64,000 bases of DNA, taken from the NCBI GenBank assembly GCA_036490335.1, contig DASXEB010000002.1, forward strand, positions 124,001 to 188,000, read 5' to 3'. The position numbers were made by a program, and so were the translations under genes. The notes under the pieces were generated by a model. It was not told the DNA's origin, did no database searches, and saw only the letters and a program-made list of their open reading frames with translations. The first letter of the stretch is position 1. Every line of letters starts with the position of its first letter. This document shows positions 59,663-64,000 of the stretch, in pieces. The DNA comes from Palsa-1392 sp036490335. GTDB taxonomy: Bacteria; Verrucomicrobiota; Verrucomicrobiia; Chthoniobacterales; UBA10450.

Positions 59663-60193
59663 ATGGCTATTGTCGTTAGGCGTCCAAATTTGAGCTGGTG
59701 GGAGCGGCTTTATTTGCCGGCCATTTTTTCCGGGATGCTGATTACGATTCGGCATCTCAAAAATATGCTCACCGGGAAGACGAAGGTGACGATGCAATAC
59801 CCCGAGCAGAAATGGGACAGCCATTTGCCCGATCATTATCGCGGCGCGCCGGCGCTGGTGCGCGACGAGCGCGGTCGCGTGCGTTGCGTCGCGTGTCAGC
59901 TTTGCGAATTTATTTGTCCGCCGCGCGCGATTCGGATCACGCCGGGCGAGATTCCGGCGGGCGATCGCTTCGCCAAGGTCGAGAAATTTCCCGAGGAATT
60001 CGACATCGACATGATCCGCTGCATTTACTGCGGGATGTGCGAGGAAGTTTGTCCCGAGCAGGCGATTTTTTTGCGGAAAGATTATGCGATCACTGGCCTA
60101 ACGAGAGCCGAAATGGTGCACGATAAGCAAAAGCTGATCGAGATCGGCGGCGTGATGCACGGGCTGGTGTTGAAGTGGAACGAGATGAAATGA
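59663..60193 (+). CDS. nuoI: NADH-quinone oxidoreductase subunit I
   Basis: Ferredoxin-like subunit of complex I, 176 residues, with two [4Fe-4S] motifs CVACQLCEFICP and CIYCGMCEEVCP. The N-terminal amphipathic helix YLPAIFSGMLITIRHL is normal. The ATG is 3 bp after the end of the disrupted four-helix-bundle gene, so translation may have depended on that gene originally. One motif copy is read in frame as GLTR near the C-terminus. Confidence 0.95.
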   Translation: MAIVVRRPNLSWWERLYLPAIFSGMLITIRHLKNMLTGKTKVTMQYPEQKWDSHLPDHYRGAPALVRDERGRVRCVACQLCEFICPPRAIRITPGEIPAGDRFAKVEKFPEEFDIDMIRCIYCGMCEEVCPEQAIFLRKDYAITGLTRAEMVHDKQKLIEIGGVMHGLVLKWNEMK

Positions 60194-60207
60194 GCGGCGC
60201 GATAATT

Positions 60208-60321
60208 TGTCATCCTGAGCCGCGGAGACGGCGAAGGACCTCGCATGCTTGCTCGGGCGTTGCTGCTTCCATGGAGTCTCGAGCAACGCTTGTGAGGTCC
60301 TTCGCTCCGCTCAGGATGACA
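60208..60321. repeat. CATCCTGAG palindromic element (nuoI-nuoJ gap)
   Basis: A 114-bp inverted repeat: TGTCATCCTGAG... GCGAAGGACCTC on one side, GAGGTCCTTCGC ... CTCAGGATGACA on the other, with a smaller hairpin between. This type of element (often read as 'CHPERSEG') is common in environmental genomes. It occupies most of the gap between nuoI and nuoJ and could form a large RNA hairpin. Confidence 0.9.
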
Positions 60322-60373
60322 CGGTGGTCGCGGCTTCGCGCCGAACGAGTGCCTAACGAACTCAACTGACGAA

Positions 60374-60877
60374 ATGTCGCCCTTTCTTTTCTGGTTCTTC
60401 GCCGCGCTCATGCTCGTCTTCGGCGCCGCGGTGATCGTGAACCGCAACCCGGTCGCGAGTGCGCTCAGCCTTGTCATTTCCTTTCTCGGACTCGCGGCGC
60501 TCTTCATGATGCTCGACGCGTTTTTCATCGGCATCATCCAGGTGCTGGTTTACGCCGGCGCGGTCATGGTGCTGTTCCTTTTCATCATCATGCTGCTCGA
60601 TTTGCGCGCGGAAGAGCGGCGCCGCATCAACTTCGCGGCCTTCGGCGGCGGGATTGCGGTCGCGCTTGTTTTCTTCGGGCAAGTCTATCTCGTCATCGGA
60701 CAACTGCGCGCGGCGAAACAGCCCTTCCCCGCGTTGCCGCTGCATCGCGCGGATGATGTGCGCAGCGTCGGCCTGCTTCTATTTGGAAATTACAACCTGC
60801 CGTTTCAAATCATTGCCGTGCTCGTGCTCGTCGCGACCATCGGCGTGATCGTGCTGAGCAAACGCGAGCTGCGCTGA
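60374..60877 (+). CDS. nuoJ: NADH-quinone oxidoreductase subunit J
   Basis: Complex I membrane subunit, 167 residues, five membrane helices. It starts FLFWFFAALMLVFGAAVIVNRNPVASALSLVISFLGLAALFMML, read here in its conserved order, then the pi-bulge helix YAGAVMVLFLFIIMLLDL. The end (VATIGVIVLSKRELR) is normal. Preceded by a palindromic element and followed by another before nuoK. Confidence 0.93.
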   Translation: MSPFLFWFFAALMLVFGAAVIVNRNPVASALSLVISFLGLAALFMMLDAFFIGIIQVLVYAGAVMVLFLFIIMLLDLRAEERRRINFAAFGGGIAVALVFFGQVYLVIGQLRAAKQPFPALPLHRADDVRSVGLLLFGNYNLPFQIIAVLVLVATIGVIVLSKRELR

Positions 60878-60901
60878 ATCATGGTCTCGTTAGGCGATTA
60901 T

Positions 60902-61021
60902 CCGGGGAGCGCACGCGCCTCGCGTGCTGTTTTCGGCGCCTCGCCGAAGATCTGGCGCGGGATGAAGAGTTCGCGATGGCGAAGCGCCATCGCCGGCGCG
61001 CGAGGCGCGTGCGCTCCCCGG
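60902..61021. repeat. Palindromic element, family A (nuoJ-nuoK gap)
   Basis: A 120-bp unit with the same outer arms CCGGGGAGCGCACG / CGTGCGCTCCCCGG as 57977-58102; the inner parts differ (GGCGATGGCGCTTCGCC-type hairpin). It fills the 176-bp gap between nuoJ and nuoK, with a nonamer copy on each side (60887, 61045). Confidence 0.9.
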
Positions 61022-61053
61022 ATTCCGGCGCGGCCGCGAAAGGTCGTTAGGCG

Positions 61054-61374
61054 ATGATTACACTCGGCGATTATCTTTTTGTCAGCGGGCTGCTTTTCAC
61101 GATCGGCTTTGCCGGCGTGCTCTTGCGGCGCAACATCATCATTATTTTCATGTCGCTCGAATTGATGCTGAACGCGGCCAACCTTTCGCTCGTCGCCTTC
61201 TCGCGTTTCCGCACCGACTCGTTAGGCAATCCCAACTACCACGCGCAAGTTTTCGTCTTCTTCATCATCACCGTCGCGGCGGCGGAAGTCGCGGTCGGTC
61301 TCGCCGTCATCGTCGCGCTTTATCGGGCGCGGCGCACGATCCACGTCGAGGACATCATCACGCTCAAGTTTTGA
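61054..61374 (+). CDS. nuoK: NADH-quinone oxidoreductase subunit K
   Basis: Complex I membrane subunit, 106 residues, three membrane helices with the conserved buried acid in FMSLELMLNAANLS and the second in AAAEVAVGLAVIVAL. Complete. It is the last complex I gene here: the expected nuoL, nuoM and nuoN do not follow. Confidence 0.94.
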   Translation: MITLGDYLFVSGLLFTIGFAGVLLRRNIIIIFMSLELMLNAANLSLVAFSRFRTDSLGNPNYHAQVFVFFIITVAAAEVAVGLAVIVALYRARRTIHVEDIITLKF

Positions 61375-61526
61375 GCTTGCAGGCAGACACGGCGGAGACC
61401 TTCCGCAAGTTTGCCCCAAGCCTGGCCGACTGAAAAATGTGTTTGGTCTTCGCCGGCCATCGGCGACCCCTCGGCACGGCCCGTGAGCGGGCCATCGGTC
61501 AGCCTGTTTGCTGCGCGGGCGCGGGG

Positions 61527-62153
61527 ATGGCGGCTCATTTCTTGACATTTAATGCACCGACGCCAAGCATCGCCCTCGTGGCGGAGGAACGGAGCGCGCG
61601 CGGAGTGATTCGTTACGAGACGATCGTCGCCACGCTCGTCGGCGTCTGCGCGCTGGCGGTTTCCGGTTACACCGCTTACGTGCAGCGGCAGCAGGTGCGC
61701 GCGGCGGTCTGGCCGATCCTGGAATTCGGGAGCAGCAACGAGCCGGACATTCATCTCACCCTCGCGAACAAGGGCGTCGGCCCCGCCATTATCCGGCACG
61801 TCGTCGTGAAGGTCGATGGCCAGCCGGTGAAGAACTGGTCGGCGGCGGTCGCCAAAATGCTCGGCCCGGGCAAGCATCATTTCTTCGAGAGCGACATGAG
61901 CAACCACGTCTTCGCCGCGGGCGAGGACCTGACCATTTTCACCCCGCTCGATGCCTCGGAGCGACCGCTCCCGTTCAACCGCAACGATCCCTCCTGGGTC
62001 GAGATGAATAAGGACCGCTTCCGTGTCGCGGTCGAGATCTGCTATTCCTCCACCCTCGGGGAATGCTGGACGCTGCGGAGCGACGCCTACACCAGCTCGA
62101 CGACGGAGACGCGCGCCTGCCCGACGCCCTCGGCGCGGACGTTCGAGCAGTAG
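61527..62153 (+). CDS. Membrane-anchored protein of unknown function
   Basis: About 208 residues. One membrane helix near the N-terminus (YETIVATLVGVCALAVSGYTAYV), then a soluble domain with WPILEFGSSNEPDIHLTLANKGVGPAIIRHVVVKVDG, a beta-sandwich-like pattern seen in uncharacterised membrane proteins, and a Cys-containing end (EICYSSTLGECWTL). I do not know its role. An in-frame start further upstream exists; ATG 61527 has a GGGG stretch just before it. Confidence 0.6.
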   Translation: MAAHFLTFNAPTPSIALVAEERSARGVIRYETIVATLVGVCALAVSGYTAYVQRQQVRAAVWPILEFGSSNEPDIHLTLANKGVGPAIIRHVVVKVDGQPVKNWSAAVAKMLGPGKHHFFESDMSNHVFAAGEDLTIFTPLDASERPLPFNRNDPSWVEMNKDRFRVAVEICYSSTLGECWTLRSDAYTSSTTETRACPTPSARTFEQ

Positions 62154-62231
62154 CCGCGGCGGACAATAATTGCGTGCATCGGTCGCGCGCGGATGGTTTC
62201 ATGATCGCCGGGGAGATGCGGCTCCTTCGCC

Positions 62232-64000
62232 ATGACTGAAAATTTTTTCGCAGAGCTGAAACGGCGCAACGTCCTTCGTTTCGCCGGGCTTTATCTCGTC
62301 GGCGCGTGGCTGCTCACGCAGGTCGCGAGCACGGTCCTGCCGATGTTCGGCGCGCCGGAGTGGCTCCCGCGCACGATCGTGATTCTGCTCGCGATCGGCT
62401 TCCCTGCCCGCGCTCGTCTTTAGTTGGATCTTTGAGCTGACCCCGGAAGGTTTGAAGCGCGACGACGAGGTCCCGCCCGGGCAATCGATCGCGCCCCAGA
62501 CCGGCCGTCGGATGGATCGCATGATCATGGTCGTGCTCGCGCTCGCGCTCGGTTATTTTTGTTTCGATAAATTCGTCCTCGCTCCCCGGCGCGAAGCGGC
62601 GCTCGTGGCGGCCGCAGCTTTGCCTAACGAGCAAAGGAGTGCGATCAGCCCGAAGTCGATCGCGGTCCTGCCTTTTGAGAACCTGAGCGACGACAAAGGC
62701 AACGCCTACTTCAGCGACGGCGTGACGGAGGAGATCCTGAACGCGCTTGCCCAGATACCGAATCTCAAGGTCGCGGCGCGGCGCTCGGCCTTTCAATTCA
62801 AGGGCGCCGATCTCGACCTGCGCAAGATCGGCCAGATGCTCGGGGTGGCGCACATTCTCGAGGGCAGTTTGCAAAAGGCGGGCGATGAAGTGCGCATCAA
62901 TGTCCAACTGGTCGATGCCGCGGACGGCTTGCAATCGTGGTCGGAGAAATACGATCGCAAGCTCGACAATGTTTTCGCGGTCGAAGACGAGATTTCCCGG
63001 GCGATCGCGAGCAAACTGCGCGTGCAACTAACCGGCGGCGGCGGGCAGCCTCTCGTCGCCGATCGCACGACGAATCCCCAGGCGCATGAGTTATACCTGC
63101 GCGGGTTGACGCTGCTCGCGGCGCGCGGTTCCGGTTTGCGCGACGCGGCGGACGCTTTCCGGGAGGCGGTGAAGCTCGACCCGGATTACGCGCAGGCGTG
63201 GGGCGGTTTGGCGGAGGCGGAGATTCTTTTCCCCGCCTACGGGCTTGGTTCGTTTGCAACGGTCGTGCCGCAAGCGGAGGCCGCCGCGCAACGCTCCATC
63301 GCGCTCGATCCGAACGCCGCTTCCGGTTACGTCGCGCTCGGTCTCGCCGACACTTTCCGCTGCCAGTGGCCTGAGGCGGACAAGGCTTTTCGCCGCGCCC
63401 TCGTTCTCGCGCCGGGCGACGCCGAAGCGGTCAATCAATATGGGCAATTCCTCAGCACAGTTGGGCAACTCGAGCCCGCCCTGCATGAGATCGAACGCGC
63501 GCAGCAGCTCGACCCGCTCTCCCCGATTATCGGAGTGATCCGCGCCGGGATGCTCGGGGAGCTGCGCCGTTACGACGAGGCGAAGGCGCAGATCGACAGC
63601 GTGCTCGCTTCTCATCCTGGCTTCCCACCGGCCCAGGCGACGGCGGCGTTTCTCGCGATCGAGCGCAAAGATTACCCAACCGTGGAGGCGCATCTGCGCG
63701 CCACCTTTCGCCTGACCGGCGGTAACCCGGACGCCCCCGCGATCATTGCGCGCGGCATGGCCGATCCCACGCAACGCGCCGCCGCTCTCCACAGTCTCGA
63801 GACCGCCCGCGCAAACTCCGGCCTGCTCGCTGATCCGATGTCTTATGCGGTTTACCTCATGGCGCTGGGCGACCGCGACCGCGCCCTCGACCAACTGGAA
63901 ATCTACGCTGAAAAACACACCAGCAGCTTTGGCGCACTCGTCTGGGATTCGTCCTTCGATCCGTTGCGGAGCGATCCCCGCTTCAAGGCGGCCCTGACGA
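62232..64000 (+). pseudogene. TolB_N/TPR protein with frameshift, cut by the window edge
   Basis: The first 60 residues (FFAELKRRNVLRFAGLYLVGAWLLTQVAS) match the membrane start of a common family often annotated as adenylate cyclase-related TPR proteins. After IGFP the frame ends at a TAG (62421-62423), but frame 1 from 62404 continues without a stop to the edge: LVFSWIFELTPEGLKRDDE, a second membrane helix, SIAVLPFENLSDDKGNAYFSDGVTEEILNAL (TolB N-terminal/FlgO-like) and many TPR units. An extra C in TCCCTG near 62402 would explain it. Either a real frameshift or a sequence error; the 3' end is outside the window. Confidence 0.8.

Larger units (their letters stand above)
234..62630. repeat. 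Dispersed nonamer TCGTTAGGC / GCCTAACGA, about 115 copies
   Basis: An exact nonamer found by eye about 115 times across the window: about 65 as TCGTTAGGC and about 50 as GCCTAACGA on the + strand. Examples: 234-242, 1407-1415, 5168-5176, 7376-7384, 7386-7394, 10314-10322, 28475-28483, 32801-32809, 32820-32828, 54338-54346 and 54355-54363. It occurs inside genes in every reading frame (SLG, VR, PND/PNE, LT) and at stop codons (gcc-TAA-cga, cgt-TAG-gc). Single-base variants (GCCTAACAA, CCCTAACGA, TTGTTAGGC, GCGTTAGGC) are also common. At this base composition about one copy or fewer would be expected by chance. Function unknown; see findings. Confidence 0.95.

Noticed and set aside
234..62630. 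The nonamer as an FtsK-orienting (KOPS) or replication-polar sequence
   Set aside because: Both orientations are common throughout the window, without strand polarity.
234..62630. The nonamer as paired transcription terminators
   Set aside because: Most copies are single or in direct order and lie inside genes; tight inverted pairs such as 54338-54363 are rare and lack T runs.
234..62630. The nonamer as an assembly or adapter artefact
   Set aside because: Copies are embedded in intact, differently framed, conserved proteins and their flanks differ.

Overview
The window is a GC-rich bacterial chromosome segment. Gram-negative lipid A genes (an LpxC-FabZ fusion, LpxA, LpxK), PEP-CTERM-like secreted proteins, a TIGR03790-type protein, GxxExxY and S23-type small proteins, and palindromic repeats reading as QASSL/KLEACAT peptides point to Verrucomicrobiota, probably the Chthoniobacterales/Spartobacteria side. 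That assignment is inference from gene content. I saw no rRNA, tRNA, CRISPR array, prophage or replication origin.

Layout. 1-4.7 kb: asparaginase tail, a YdeI-like protein, ten 41-bp tandem repeats, then metal transport (CDF exporter, DUF318 permease, NiCoT nickel permease) next to divergent nikR with a NikR-like operator. 5.3-7.4 kb: lpxC-fabZ and lpxA. 7.5-11 kb: two PilT-family retraction ATPases, a receiver-like protein and a response regulator. 11-22.3 kb: housekeeping and secreted proteins (recN, an MBL hydrolase, TIGR03790 protein, FtsB-like, eno, sulfotransferase, AlkP-TPR, PEP-CTERM). 23.8-31.5 kb: a purine cluster, purL-purF-purM, in which purL carries an in-frame transposase-containing insertion and a beta-propeller gene sits between purF and purM. 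31.6-44.4 kb: prohibitin-like protein, outer-membrane barrel, mutL, FAD monooxygenase, LigD polymerase domain, lpxK, thrB, an RNA methyltransferase. 44.5-51.8 kb: A-T-TE NRPS-like enzyme, ispD, yqeY-like, PIG-L deacetylase, fabD, TonB-like. 51.9-61.4 kb: complex I genes nuoD, nuoEF (fused), G, H, I, J, K, with an extra gene or repeat at nearly every junction. 61.5-64 kb: a membrane protein and a frameshifted TolB_N/TPR protein running off the edge.

The most striking signal is not a gene. The nonamer TCGTTAGGC (reverse complement GCCTAACGA) occurs about 115 times by my hand scan, roughly once per 550 bp, in both orientations, in coding and intergenic DNA, and often supplies the stop codon. It resembles a DNA-uptake or other genome-scale recognition sequence, and two pilus retraction ATPase genes lie in the same window. 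The second highlight is the REP-RAYT-REP unit inside purL. The third is the heavily decorated nuo operon, including a GxxExxY gene bounded by 29-bp perfect inverted repeats.
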